Of a stretch of DNA of 8,242 bases, positions 1 to 6,088 are shown one piece after another (positions within the stretch are counted from its first letter, which is position 1; each line of letters opens with the position of its first letter). The DNA comes from Streptomycetales bacterium (GTDB taxonomy: Bacteria > Actinomycetota > Actinomycetes > Prado026), in the NCBI GenBank assembly GCA_025361995.1, contig JANYIP010000221.1, positions 1 through 8,242 of the forward strand. The letters are read 5' to 3'. A model generated the notes under the pieces. It saw nothing but the letters and a program-made list of their open reading frames with translations, was not told the origin of the DNA and did no database searches. The position numbers were made by a program, and so were the translations under genes.

Positions 1-2
1 GG

Positions 3-150
3 TCGTCGAGGTGGCGCGAGTCGTGGGTTGCGCCGTCGAAGTCGGCGATTTTCCAGGCCCGTGTCCGGCTCGGGTTCGAGGCTGTCGAAGCGTTGTTCCG
101 GCGGGTTGCGCGGCCGCTGGCCACGACGGACACGCCGGGCGCGAGGCTTG
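3..150 (+). mobile_element. Fragment of an IS4-family transposase, N-terminal region
   Basis: Read in the same frame as the downstream aminotransferase remnant, the first ~49 codons contain WRESWVAPSKSAIFQARVRLG followed within a few residues by ALFRRVARPLATTDTPGA. I recognise this as the N-terminal region of actinobacterial IS4-family transposases, where a W-x-x-P-S-K-S-A-x-x-Q-A-R-x-R-L-G block precedes an LF-x-x-V-A-x-P-x-A-T-x-x-T-x-G-A block. In intact elements the next segment should be the start of the DDE domain (a V-A-I-D-G-T type motif). Here it is replaced at about position 145-160 by unrelated sequence, so the gene is broken. No terminal inverted repeat or target-site duplication is visible, and the 5' part lies outside the window. 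The assignment rests on recalled family motifs, not on an alignment. Confidence 0.55.
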
Positions 151-719
151 GTGGCCGTGTGGGACAGGTCTCGGGGGCGGCGGAGGCCTGTGGTGTGGCC
201 AGCGGGATGGTGCTCGGCGAGGCGCTCGCCCGCTGTCCCGAGCTCGTGCTACTCGCGGTCTCGGCGTACCTCGCCGAGCAGCCGTGGTGGGACCAGGTCA
301 AGGTGTTCCGCGAGCTCTACCGCGAGCGCCGCGATGCCCTGCTGGACGCCATGGCCGCGCACCTGCCGGCTGGTACGACGTGGACCGTGCCGGACGGTGG
401 CTTCTACTCGTGGGTGCGGCTGCCGGAAGGCCTTGACGCCACCACGATGCTGGCGCGCGCGGTCACGGCCCGGGTCGCGTACGTGCCGGGGTCGGCCTTC
501 TATGCCGGCGACTCGAAGGAGCTGGGCCGCAGGTCCCTGCGGCTCTCGTACTGCTACCCGGACCCGGATCGGATCCGTGAGGGGGTGCGCAGGTTGGCGT
601 CCGTCGTCTCTGGAGAGCTCGAGCTGCTCGCCACCTTCGGCCCCGGGTCGGGCGCGTCGTCGCCGGCGCCCGGGCACGGCGGCTCACCGTCCGACGTGCC
701 TGGTCCGGCCACCGCATGA
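3..719 (+). CDS. PLP-dependent aminotransferase (class I/II), C-terminal part only, with a composite non-native N-terminal stretch; 5' partial
   Basis: The frame is open from the left edge to the TGA at 717-719. From about position 255 it encodes the C-terminal small domain of a fold-type I PLP aminotransferase of the MocR/2-aminoadipate (ARO8-like) type. Typical stretches are SAYLAEQPWWDQVKVF, FRELYRERRDALLDAM, VPDGGFYSWVRLPEGLD, ARVAYVPGSAFY and LRLSYCYPDPDRIREGVRRL; the arginine in LRLSYCYP is the likely carboxylate-binding residue. The PLP-binding lysine motif (S-x-x-K) should lie some 45 residues before AVSAYLAEQ and is absent. That space instead holds transposase-like and Y-family-polymerase-like sequence (see the next two entries). 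If the DNA is real, the product cannot be an active aminotransferase, because the cofactor lysine and large domain are missing. A TTG at 93 is the only internal start worth mention, and it has no convincing ribosome site. The stop overlaps the next gene by ATGA. The family call for the C-terminal part is firm; the specific substrate is unknown. Confidence 0.72.
   Translation, partial: SSRWRESWVAPSKSAIFQARVRLGFEAVEALFRRVARPLATTDTPGARLGGRVGQVSGAAEACGVASGMVLGEALARCPELVLLAVSAYLAEQPWWDQVKVFRELYRERRDALLDAMAAHLPAGTTWTVPDGGFYSWVRLPEGLDATTMLARAVTARVAYVPGSAFYAGDSKELGRRSLRLSYCYPDPDRIREGVRRLASVVSGELELLATFGPGSGASSPAPGHGGSPSDVPGPATA
150..254 (+). pseudogene. Short fragment resembling a Y-family DNA polymerase (DinB/ImuB-like palm region)
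   Basis: Codons at about 150-254 read GRVGQVSGAAEACGVASG and then GMVLGEALARCPELVLL. The pattern S-x-A-A-E-A-x-G-V-x-x-G-M-x-L-x-E-A-L-A-R-C-P-E-L is typical of Y-family polymerases just after the first catalytic strand (compare the A-R-x-x-G-V-R-x-G-M and CP blocks of DinB and ImuB). Only ~35 residues are present, with no catalytic acidic residues and no rest of the polymerase, so this is a remnant spliced between transposase-like and aminotransferase sequence. The right boundary is soft: aminotransferases of this type also carry a 'CPP' turn just before AVSAYLAEQ, so the join may use that similarity. The short length keeps confidence moderate. Confidence 0.42.
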
Positions 720-1672
720 CCGGCGGCGAAGCCCGCGTCGTCGTCCTGGCTGGAGGCCTCTCGCACGAGCGTGACGTGTCCCTGCGGTCGGGTCGACGGG
801 TCGCAGAAGCCTTGCGTGGCAACGGTTTGGACGTCACGGTGGCCGACGTTGACGCCGCCCTGCTGCCGTCCCTGGCGGCCGACCCGCCGGCTGTCGTCGT
901 CCCCCTGCTTCATGGCGCCAGCGGTGAGGACGGTGCGCTGCGCGACGTGCTCGGGATGCTGGGGCTGCCGTACGTCGGCTCGGTTCCGCAGGCCTGCCGG
1001 GTGGCCTTCGACAAGCCGGCGGCCAAGACCGTGGTCGCCACGGGCGGGCTCTCGACACCCGCCTCGGTCACGCTGCCGCAGACGACGTTTCGCGAGCTGG
1101 GTGCGGCCGCGGTCATGACAGCACTGGTCGACACCCTGGGCCTGCCGCTGATGGTGAAGCCGGCTCGTGGCGGCTCCTCGCTGGGCGCCGCGGTGGTGCG
1201 TACCGCCACCGACCTGCCGGCGGCGATGGTCGGCTGCTTCTCGTACGGCGACACCGCACTCGTCGAGCGCTTCGTCGAGGGCACCGAGGTCGCGGTCTCG
1301 GTGATCGACACCGCGGACGGACCGGTCGCGCTGCCGGGCGTCGAGGTGGTCGCCGACGGCGGCTTCTACGACTACTCGGCCCGGTACACCGCGGGGGCGA
1401 CGGAGTTCTTCGCGCCGGCTCGGTTGTCGGCACCGGTGGCGGCCAGCTGCGCCGCGGCGGCGCTCGCGGCGCACCAGGCGCTCGAGCTGCGCGACCTCTC
1501 GCGGACCGACCTGATCGTCGACGTCGACGGCCGGCCGTGGTTCCTGGAGGTCAACGTGGCGCCTGGGATGACCGAGACCTCGCTGTTCCCGCAGGCGGTG
1601 GCTGCCGCTGGCCAGGATCTCGGTGCGCTGTGGCGCGGGCTGGTGGACCGCGCCGTCACACGCCGCTCCTGA
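716..1672 (+). CDS. D-alanine--D-alanine ligase family protein (ATP-grasp)
   Basis: The 318-aa product matches Ddl enzymes, cytoplasmic ATP-grasp ligases that join two D-alanines for the peptidoglycan stem peptide. Visible motifs in order are LAGGLSHERDVSLRSG (11-26, with the first-subsite glutamate E18), HGASGEDG (66-73), KPARGGSSLG (148-157, the ATP-clamping glycine/serine loop), FYDYSARY (217-224, omega loop), R263-T-D265, and LEVNVAPGMTETS (277-289, with metal- and phosphate-binding E278 and N280). Tyrosine 224 is at the position of E. coli DdlB Tyr216, which favours D-Ala over D-lactate. The preceding residue is Arg rather than the Lys215 of DdlB. Length is near DdlB (306 aa) and shorter than mycobacterial Ddl (~370 aa), so this may be a second ligase rather than the housekeeping one. 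The ATG overlaps the upstream stop as ATGA and lacks a clear ribosome site, suggesting translational coupling. It converges on parB with a 33-bp gap. The symbol is left empty because paralogy is unresolved. Confidence 0.88.
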   Translation: MTGGEARVVVLAGGLSHERDVSLRSGRRVAEALRGNGLDVTVADVDAALLPSLAADPPAVVVPLLHGASGEDGALRDVLGMLGLPYVGSVPQACRVAFDKPAAKTVVATGGLSTPASVTLPQTTFRELGAAAVMTALVDTLGLPLMVKPARGGSSLGAAVVRTATDLPAAMVGCFSYGDTALVERFVEGTEVAVSVIDTADGPVALPGVEVVADGGFYDYSARYTAGATEFFAPARLSAPVAASCAAAALAAHQALELRDLSRTDLIVDVDGRPWFLEVNVAPGMTETSLFPQAVAAAGQDLGALWRGLVDRAVTRRS

Positions 1673-1705
1673 GAGTCACTTTGTCGACTGACTGACTTCT
1701 CTTGA
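1673..1705. other. Convergent intergenic gap between the ligase gene and parB
   Basis: The 33-bp gap separates two convergent stop codons. It is AT-richer than its surroundings and contains a GTCGAC hexamer and a short GACTGACTGACT-like run. No stem-loop with a T-run is visible, so any bidirectional terminator here is not of the simple intrinsic type. Confidence 0.5.
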
Positions 1706-2692
1706 TTACTCTCTGTACTCGGCACCATGACCGGCAGAGCGCTCGGAGGTGCCCTCACCGGGCGCCAAGAGCTCCAGGATGCGCTGCAGGTCGTCGAGCG
1801 AGCCGAAGTCGATGGTGATGGTGCCCTTGGTCCGGCCGACGTCCACTCGGACCCGCGTCTCGTACCGGTCGGACAGCCGGGCCGCGAGGTCGCTCAGACC
1901 CGGCGCGGTGATCTTCTTCGACCTGCTCCTTGGCGCTCTCGGTGCCTCGGTCTCGTCACCGAGAGTGACGATCTCCTCGGTGGCGCGCACGGACAGACCC
2001 TCGGAGACGATGCGGTGCGCCAGCCGGTCCTGGGCGACAGCGCTCGTCAGCCCGAGCAGGGCCCGGGCGTGGCCGGCCGACAGCACACCGGCGGCGACCC
2101 TCCGCTGGACGGCGGGCGGGAGCTTGAGCAGACGCAAGGTGTTCGAGATCTGCGGGCGCGACCGGCCGATGCGCTGGGCGAGCTCCTCGTGCGTGCAGCC
2201 GAAGTCCTGGAGCAGCTGGTCGTAGGCCGCCGCCTCTTCGAGCGCGTTCAGCTGGCTGCGGTGCAGGTTCTCCAGGAGCGCGTCACGGAGCAGGTCCTGG
2301 TCGCCGGTCACCCGCACGATGGCCGGGATCGCCGTCAGACCGGCCTCGCGCGCCGCTCGCCACCGCCGCTCTCCCATCACCAGCTCGTAGCGTCCTGGCG
2401 CGGTGGGGCGCACGACGATAGGCTGCAGCAGGCCGACTTCGCGGATCGAGTGGACGAGCTCGGCGAGGGCCTCTTCGTCGAAAATGGTCCGCGGCTGGCG
2501 CGGGTTCGCGACTAGCGCGTCGATCGGGATCTCGGCGAAATACGCGTTCAAACCGTCGGCCGTGCTCGAGGGGTCGTCGCGCAGCGTGACAGAACGCCCG
2601 GTCTCGACCAAGGGCGGCCGGGGCTCGTCTGCCGGTGCCGAGGGGATGAGTGCTCCCAGTCCTCGGCCGAGGCCGCCTCGCCGTACGTTCAT
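1706..2692 (-). CDS. parB: Chromosome-partitioning protein ParB
   Basis: The 328-aa product is a ParB-type CTPase that binds parS and spreads on DNA to form the origin segregation complex. An N-terminal ParA-interaction segment (VRRGGLGRGLGALIP, residues 3-17) is followed by the ParB N-terminal CTP-binding domain. This has IPIDALVANPRQPR (55-68), GLLQPIVVRP (87-96), the GERRWRA box (107-113) and ENLHRSQLNALEEA (141-154). A helix-turn-helix for parS recognition (about 167-190, GRSRPQISNTLRLLKLP) and a C-terminal dimerisation domain (about 265-312) complete it. I chose the ATG at 2692 because GGGGAG lies a few bases upstream and because MNVRRGGLGRGL is the usual start of actinobacterial ParB. 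The frame stays open 29 codons further into parA but that part looks unlike ParB. It begins 22 bp after the parA stop. Two parS sites are in the same window. Confidence 0.96.
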   Translation of the reverse strand: MNVRRGGLGRGLGALIPSAPADEPRPPLVETGRSVTLRDDPSSTADGLNAYFAEIPIDALVANPRQPRTIFDEEALAELVHSIREVGLLQPIVVRPTAPGRYELVMGERRWRAAREAGLTAIPAIVRVTGDQDLLRDALLENLHRSQLNALEEAAAYDQLLQDFGCTHEELAQRIGRSRPQISNTLRLLKLPPAVQRRVAAGVLSAGHARALLGLTSAVAQDRLAHRIVSEGLSVRATEEIVTLGDETEAPRAPRSRSKKITAPGLSDLAARLSDRYETRVRVDVGRTKGTITIDFGSLDDLQRILELLAPGEGTSERSAGHGAEYRE

Positions 2693-2714
2693 GCGCTCCC
2701 CTGTCTTGGACTCG

Positions 2715-3695
2715 TCACTCACCGTACGGCTCCGGCTGGCGTGCGAGCTCGCGCGCCGCCTCGAGGTACGAGAGCGCACCGGTGGAACCCGGATCGTAGG
2801 TCATGACGGTCTGTCCGTAGCTCGGAGCCTCGCTCACCCGTACCGACCGCGGGATCAGCGTCTTGAGCACCCGCTCGCCGAAGTGTGACCGCACCTCGTC
2901 AGCCACCTGTGCGGCCAGCCGGGTCCGGGCGTCGTACATGGTGAGCAGGATCGTGGAGATGTGCAGGCGGGGGTTGAGGTGTGCCTTCACCAGCTCCACG
3001 TTGCGGACGAGCTGGCCCAACCCTTCGAGCGCGTAGTACTCGCACTGGATCGGGATGAACACCTCCTCGGCGGCCACCATGGCGTTCACCGTGAGCAGCC
3101 CCAGCGAGGGCGGGCAGTCGATGAGCACGTAGTCGAGCTTCTCGCTGTCACCGGCGTTCGCCTCGAGCTGGTACGCGTCCAGCGCTCTCAGCAGCCGTGA
3201 CTCGCGCGCAACCAGGGACACGAGCTCGATCTCGGCCCCAGCGAGGTCGATCGTGGCTGGCGCCGCGTACAGGCCTGGAATTCCCTCCACCTCCTGGACC
3301 ACCGAGGCCAGAGCGGCGCCTTCGACCAGAACCTCGTACACGCTCGGAGTCCCGGCCTGGTGGGGGACTCCGAGGGCGGTCGACGCGTTGCCCTGGGGAT
3401 CGAGGTCGAGCACGAGGACCCGCAACCCGCTGAGGGCCAGGGCTGCGGCGAGGTTGACCGTCGTGGTGGTCTTCCCCACGCCGCCCTTCTGGTTCGCGAC
3501 GGTGAGCACGCGGGTCCTGGTGGGGCGCGGCAGGTCGCCGACGCGGCCAGTCATCACCTGAGCGGCCGTCGCGGCCGCCCGGGCGATCGGGGTGTCGTCG
3601 GAGTTGGGTGCGTCGGACGGCGGGGGAGTCTCGGTTTCACGTGAAACGACGAGCTCAAGGATCCGGTGGGCATCCTCAGCGCCTGGCGCGTTCAC
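2715..3695 (-). CDS. parA: Chromosome-partitioning ATPase ParA (Soj-like)
   Basis: The 326-aa product is a deviant-Walker P-loop ATPase that coats the nucleoid and, with ParB, moves replicated origins apart. After a ~60-residue low-complexity N-terminal extension come VLTVANQKGGVGKTTTTVN (63-81, deviant Walker A with the signature lysine K70 and K75), VLVLDLDPQGNAS (94-106, Walker A' with D99) and YVLIDCPPSLGLL (189-201, Walker B). The C-terminal half has the expected EYYALEGLGQL and IPRSVRVSEAPSYG blocks. The GTG start at 3695 overlaps the rsmG stop as GTGA, and AAAGGG lies about six bases upstream as a ribosome site. Codons 17-21 (VSRET) are encoded by a parS site, so the N-terminal extension partly exists to carry DNA-level information. 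N-terminal extensions before the P-loop are common in actinobacterial ParA. Confidence 0.96.
   Translation of the reverse strand: MNAPGAEDAHRILELVVSRETETPPPSDAPNSDDTPIARAAATAAQVMTGRVGDLPRPTRTRVLTVANQKGGVGKTTTTVNLAAALALSGLRVLVLDLDPQGNASTALGVPHQAGTPSVYEVLVEGAALASVVQEVEGIPGLYAAPATIDLAGAEIELVSLVARESRLLRALDAYQLEANAGDSEKLDYVLIDCPPSLGLLTVNAMVAAEEVFIPIQCEYYALEGLGQLVRNVELVKAHLNPRLHISTILLTMYDARTRLAAQVADEVRSHFGERVLKTLIPRSVRVSEAPSYGQTVMTYDPGSTGALSYLEAARELARQPEPYGE
3633..3648. promoter_or_regulatory. parS: parS centromere site inside the parA 5' coding region
   Basis: The sequence GGTTTCACGTGAAACG contains the full 14-bp palindromic core GTTTCACGTGAAAC (3634-3647); only the two outermost bases differ from the 16-bp consensus TGTTTCACGTGAAACA. 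It is ParB's loading site. It sits in parA codons 17-21 and encodes VSRET there. Confidence 0.93.
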
Positions 3696-4420
3696 GGACG
3701 ACCCTTTCCATCGCGTGTCGAACGGCGTGACGGACGCGACCGGGCAACACCTGCGCTCGGGTCACGCTGGATCCGCACCACAGTCGTCGGCGGGTCGACA
3801 ACGCCCTCTCCCACGCTCAGCACCTCGGCCGCCACCCCGCCGAGGTTGCGTACCCGCGGACCAGCTTCGCGCAGCTCGTCTGCAGCAGACTCACCCTTGA
3901 GGGCCAACAGGACCCCGCCCGGTGTGAGCAAGGGAAGGCACCACCGGGCGAGCCGCTCCAACGGGGCCACCGCGCGGGCAGTCACCACATCCCGTAACGG
4001 CCGGGAGGACCCTCTGTCCTCGGCGCGCTGCCGGATCACGGTGACGTTGGTCAGCCCCAGCGCTGCCACGACCTCCTCGAGAAAGACCGTGCGACGCAGG
4101 AGCGGCTCGACGAGCGCGATCTCGAGGTCGGGCCGCTGCAGCGCGAGCACTATGCCGGGAAGTCCGGCGCCACTGCCCACATCGTCCACGTGGGCCCCGT
4201 CGGGGATCAGCTCCGCCACAACGCCACAGTTCAACAGGTGCCGCTCCCAGAGCCGGGGGACCTCGCGCGGACCGATCAGCCCACGAACGACTCCATCCCC
4301 AGCCAGCAAGGCGCCGTACGCGACGACGGCGTCCAGCCGGCTCCCGAAGAGCATCCGGGCGGACTCGGGCGGTTCCGGAGCGGCTGTTTCACGTGAAACA
4401 GCCGGCAAGGACCCGGTCAC
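3692..4420 (-). CDS. rsmG: 16S rRNA (guanine527-N7)-methyltransferase RsmG (GidB)
   Basis: The 242-aa product is the SAM-dependent methyltransferase that makes m7G527 in 16S rRNA, the loss of which gives low-level streptomycin resistance in several bacteria. Visible family blocks are LWERHLLNC (58-66), the SAM-binding loop DDVGSGAGLPGIVLA (79-93), ALVEPLLRRTVFLEEV (102-117), RAEDR (132-136), TARAVAPLERL (147-157) and PGGVLLALKG (167-176). A basic tail of ~25 residues follows the fold. The GTG start at 4420 overlaps the jag stop as GTGA and has only a weak ribosome site, which suggests coupled translation. The stop overlaps the parA start in the same way. Codons 8-12 (VSRET) are a perfect parS site. 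Position between jag and parA is the classical actinobacterial arrangement. Confidence 0.95.
   Translation of the reverse strand: MTGSLPAVSRETAAPEPPESARMLFGSRLDAVVAYGALLAGDGVVRGLIGPREVPRLWERHLLNCGVVAELIPDGAHVDDVGSGAGLPGIVLALQRPDLEIALVEPLLRRTVFLEEVVAALGLTNVTVIRQRAEDRGSSRPLRDVVTARAVAPLERLARWCLPLLTPGGVLLALKGESAADELREAGPRVRNLGGVAAEVLSVGEGVVDPPTTVVRIQRDPSAGVARSRPSRRSTRDGKGRP
4385..4400. promoter_or_regulatory. parS: Perfect parS centromere site inside the rsmG 5' coding region
   Basis: TGTTTCACGTGAAACA is an exact 16-bp parS consensus, within a 24-bp perfect palindrome (4381-4404) formed by an extra CGGC/GCCG on the flanks. It occupies rsmG codons 8-12, again read as VSRET. ParB made from the same operon would nucleate here, about 2.9 kb from dnaA. 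Confidence 0.96.
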
Positions 4421-5040
4421 GCCGGGTGGACCACCACGTACCGCATCGGCTCGACACCCTCGGACTCGCTGACGAGCCCACCGGCGGCGACCGCATCGTG
4501 CACGATCTTGCGCTCAAAGGGGGTCATTGCATTCAGCGACACCGGCTCACCGCTGCTCTTGACCTTCTCGACGGCCTGCACGCCGATCTCGGTGAGCTCC
4601 ACGCGGCGCCGCGCGCGGTGACCCTCGATGTCGAGCATCAGCCTGCTGCGCTCTCCGGTCTCACGCAGCACGGCCAGCCGGGTGAGCTCCTGCAGAGCGT
4701 CCAGCACCTCGCCGTTGCGTCCGACGAGGTGGCCGAGATCGCCGCCTGCGATCGAGACGGCCGCCCGGTCGCCATCGACGTCCATGTCGATGTCGCCGTC
4801 CAGGTCGGCGATGTCGAGCAGGCCCTCGAGATAGTCAGCCGCGATATCGCCCTCCTGCACCAGCCGGCGGCGGTGGCTGCCCGCGCGACTCTCCGCAGTG
4901 TCGCTCGAGTACTCGGAGGGCGAAGTCTCGTGCTGTGCCTGGTCAGCCGACTCCGCGGCATCGGCGACAACCGCGGCGTCCGGAGCAGAGTCGGTGGGAT
5001 CAGCGGAATCGAGGACGGGTTCGTCGATCGGCTCGGTCAA
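4417..5040 (-). CDS. jag: Jag/KhpB-like RNA-binding protein with KH and R3H domains
   Basis: The 207-aa product belongs to the Jag (SpoIIIJ-associated, also called KhpB or EloR) family of cytoplasmic RNA-binding proteins, linked in Gram-positives to cell elongation and small-RNA biology. The first ~55 residues are acidic, Ser/Asp/Ala-rich and likely disordered, followed by a basic RRR patch (57-59). A KH-type domain includes GHLVGRNGEVLDALQELT (103-120). The R3H domain includes NAMTPFERKIVHDAV (170-184) with the R177...H181 signature. No Jag_N domain is evident, as usual in Actinobacteria. The start is a TTG at 5040 with GGAG six bases upstream; an in-frame TGA shortly before it rules out a longer start. 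It follows yidC after a 105-bp gap, the conserved yidC-jag pairing. Confidence 0.93.
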   Translation of the reverse strand: MTEPIDEPVLDSADPTDSAPDAAVVADAAESADQAQHETSPSEYSSDTAESRAGSHRRRLVQEGDIAADYLEGLLDIADLDGDIDMDVDGDRAAVSIAGGDLGHLVGRNGEVLDALQELTRLAVLRETGERSRLMLDIEGHRARRRVELTEIGVQAVEKVKSSGEPVSLNAMTPFERKIVHDAVAAGGLVSESEGVEPMRYVVVHPA

Positions 5041-5145
5041 GGGTGGCTCCGCAGGTCAGGCACGGGAAGCGTGCGTTGGGTCGTACACACTGGAGGGAAC
5101 CCCCGATCTCGGCAGGCGACGTACGCGCCGAGGTCGAGGGAGTGA
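5041..5145. other. yidC-jag intergenic spacer
   Basis: This 105-bp spacer is the largest gap inside the minus-strand operon. It holds the jag ribosome site (GGAG, 5047-5050 on the minus strand) and a small 5-bp stem with 5-nt loop (GCACG/CGTGC, 5060-5074). No clear internal promoter or terminator is seen. Confidence 0.45.
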
Positions 5146-6087
5146 TCAGGTGGACTTCTTGGGCGGGTTCGAGCGTTTGGCCCGGGGCTCGCGCTTGGGC
5201 TGCTGGCGTACCGGCTTCGGTTCGACTACCTCGGCCACGACGACCGGCGCCGGACCGCCGCTGGCGGCCGCCTTGGTCGCGCTCTTCTCGGCTCGCCGCT
5301 TGTCCAGGGCCTCCGCGGCGGCGCTGCCCGGGGTGGGGTTGCGCCGGATCACGTAGAACTGCTGACCCATCGTCCACAGGTTGGTCGTCAACCAGTAGAT
5401 GAGGACGCCGATCGGGAAGTTGATGCCGAAGATCGCGAACATCCCCGGGAAGACGTAGAGCAGGATCTTCTGCTGCTGCATCATCGGGTTGGCCTGGCCG
5501 AGCGGCTGGTTCTTGACCATCAGCTGCCGCTGGGTCGTGAACGTCGTCGCCGTCATCAGCACGATCATGATCGCCGCGACCACCCGCGTAGTGACCGAGC
5601 CGTTGTCGTTCAAGAAGCTGTGCGAGATTGGAGCGCCGAAGATCGTGGCTGCCCGCGCCTGGTTGACCGTGGCCTGGTCCAGGACGCCGACCGTGCTGCC
5701 CTTGGCGACGTACGACAGGACGTGGAAGAGCGCGAAGAAGAAGGGTGACTGGACCAGGATCGGCAGGCAGCTGGACAGCGGGTTGGTGCCGGTATCCTTG
5801 TAGAGCTTCATCATCTCTTCGGACTGCTTCTGGCGGTCGTTCTTGTGCTTCGTCTGGATCAACTTCATCTGCGGCTGCAGCATCTGCAAGCCGCGCTGAG
5901 CCTTGATCTGCTTGACGAAGAGCGGGATGAGGCAGATCCGGATCAACACCACGAGCATGACGATCGACAGCGCCCAGGCCGCACCGCTCGCCGGCGCGAA
6001 GACGACGCTCCACATCTTGTGGAACGCGAGCAGGACCCACGAGACCGCGTTGTACAGCGGGCTCAGGACACCGTTGAACAAGGTCAC
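5146..6087 (-). CDS. yidC: Membrane protein insertase YidC/OxaI
   Basis: The 313-aa product is a YidC/Oxa1/Alb3 insertase that places membrane proteins into the cytoplasmic membrane with or without SecYEG. It is the short Gram-positive form without the large periplasmic domain. Hydrophobic segments lie at about 12-22, 37-58, 106-127, 166-184 and 208-232. The first core helix carries the hydrophilic-groove arginine R50 in VLIRICLIPLFVKQ. The cytoplasmic charged hairpin (61-99) precedes TGTNPLSSCLPILVQSPFFF, and GINFPIGVLIYW marks the last helix. The C-terminal tail (about 250-313) is Ala-rich and then strongly basic, typical of ribosome-contacting tails. The GTG at 6087 is chosen because GGAG sits six bases upstream and VTLFNGVLSPLYNAV fits actinobacterial YidC; an ATG 29 codons upstream would run through yidD. 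It starts one base after the yidD stop. Confidence 0.95.
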   Translation of the reverse strand: MTLFNGVLSPLYNAVSWVLLAFHKMWSVVFAPASGAAWALSIVMLVVLIRICLIPLFVKQIKAQRGLQMLQPQMKLIQTKHKNDRQKQSEEMMKLYKDTGTNPLSSCLPILVQSPFFFALFHVLSYVAKGSTVGVLDQATVNQARAATIFGAPISHSFLNDNGSVTTRVVAAIMIVLMTATTFTTQRQLMVKNQPLGQANPMMQQQKILLYVFPGMFAIFGINFPIGVLIYWLTTNLWTMGQQFYVIRRNPTPGSAAAEALDKRRAEKSATKAAASGGPAPVVVAEVVEPKPVRQQPKREPRAKRSNPPKKST

Positions 6088-6088
6088 G

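Noticed and set aside
554..1474. Long minus-strand open frame opposite the ligase gene
   Set aside because: Low-complexity Arg/Gly/Ala-rich translation with no family motifs, antisense to a gene with clear Ddl motifs; a typical high-GC shadow.
1673..1705. Bidirectional intrinsic terminator between the ligase gene and parB
   Set aside because: Only 4-bp arms can be paired and there is no clear U-tract.
1727..2515. 262-codon plus-strand frame opposite parB
   Set aside because: It mirrors parB, which has all family motifs; no start context or recognisable domain on the plus strand.
1706..2779. Longer ParB start at 2779
   Set aside because: The extra 29 residues overlap the parA coding end and do not resemble ParB, while the ATG at 2692 has a ribosome site and the conserved N-terminus.
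5060..5074. Small stem-loop between yidC and jag
   Set aside because: Only 5 bp of stem and no T-run; in GC-rich DNA such stems occur by chance, so it is not called a terminator.
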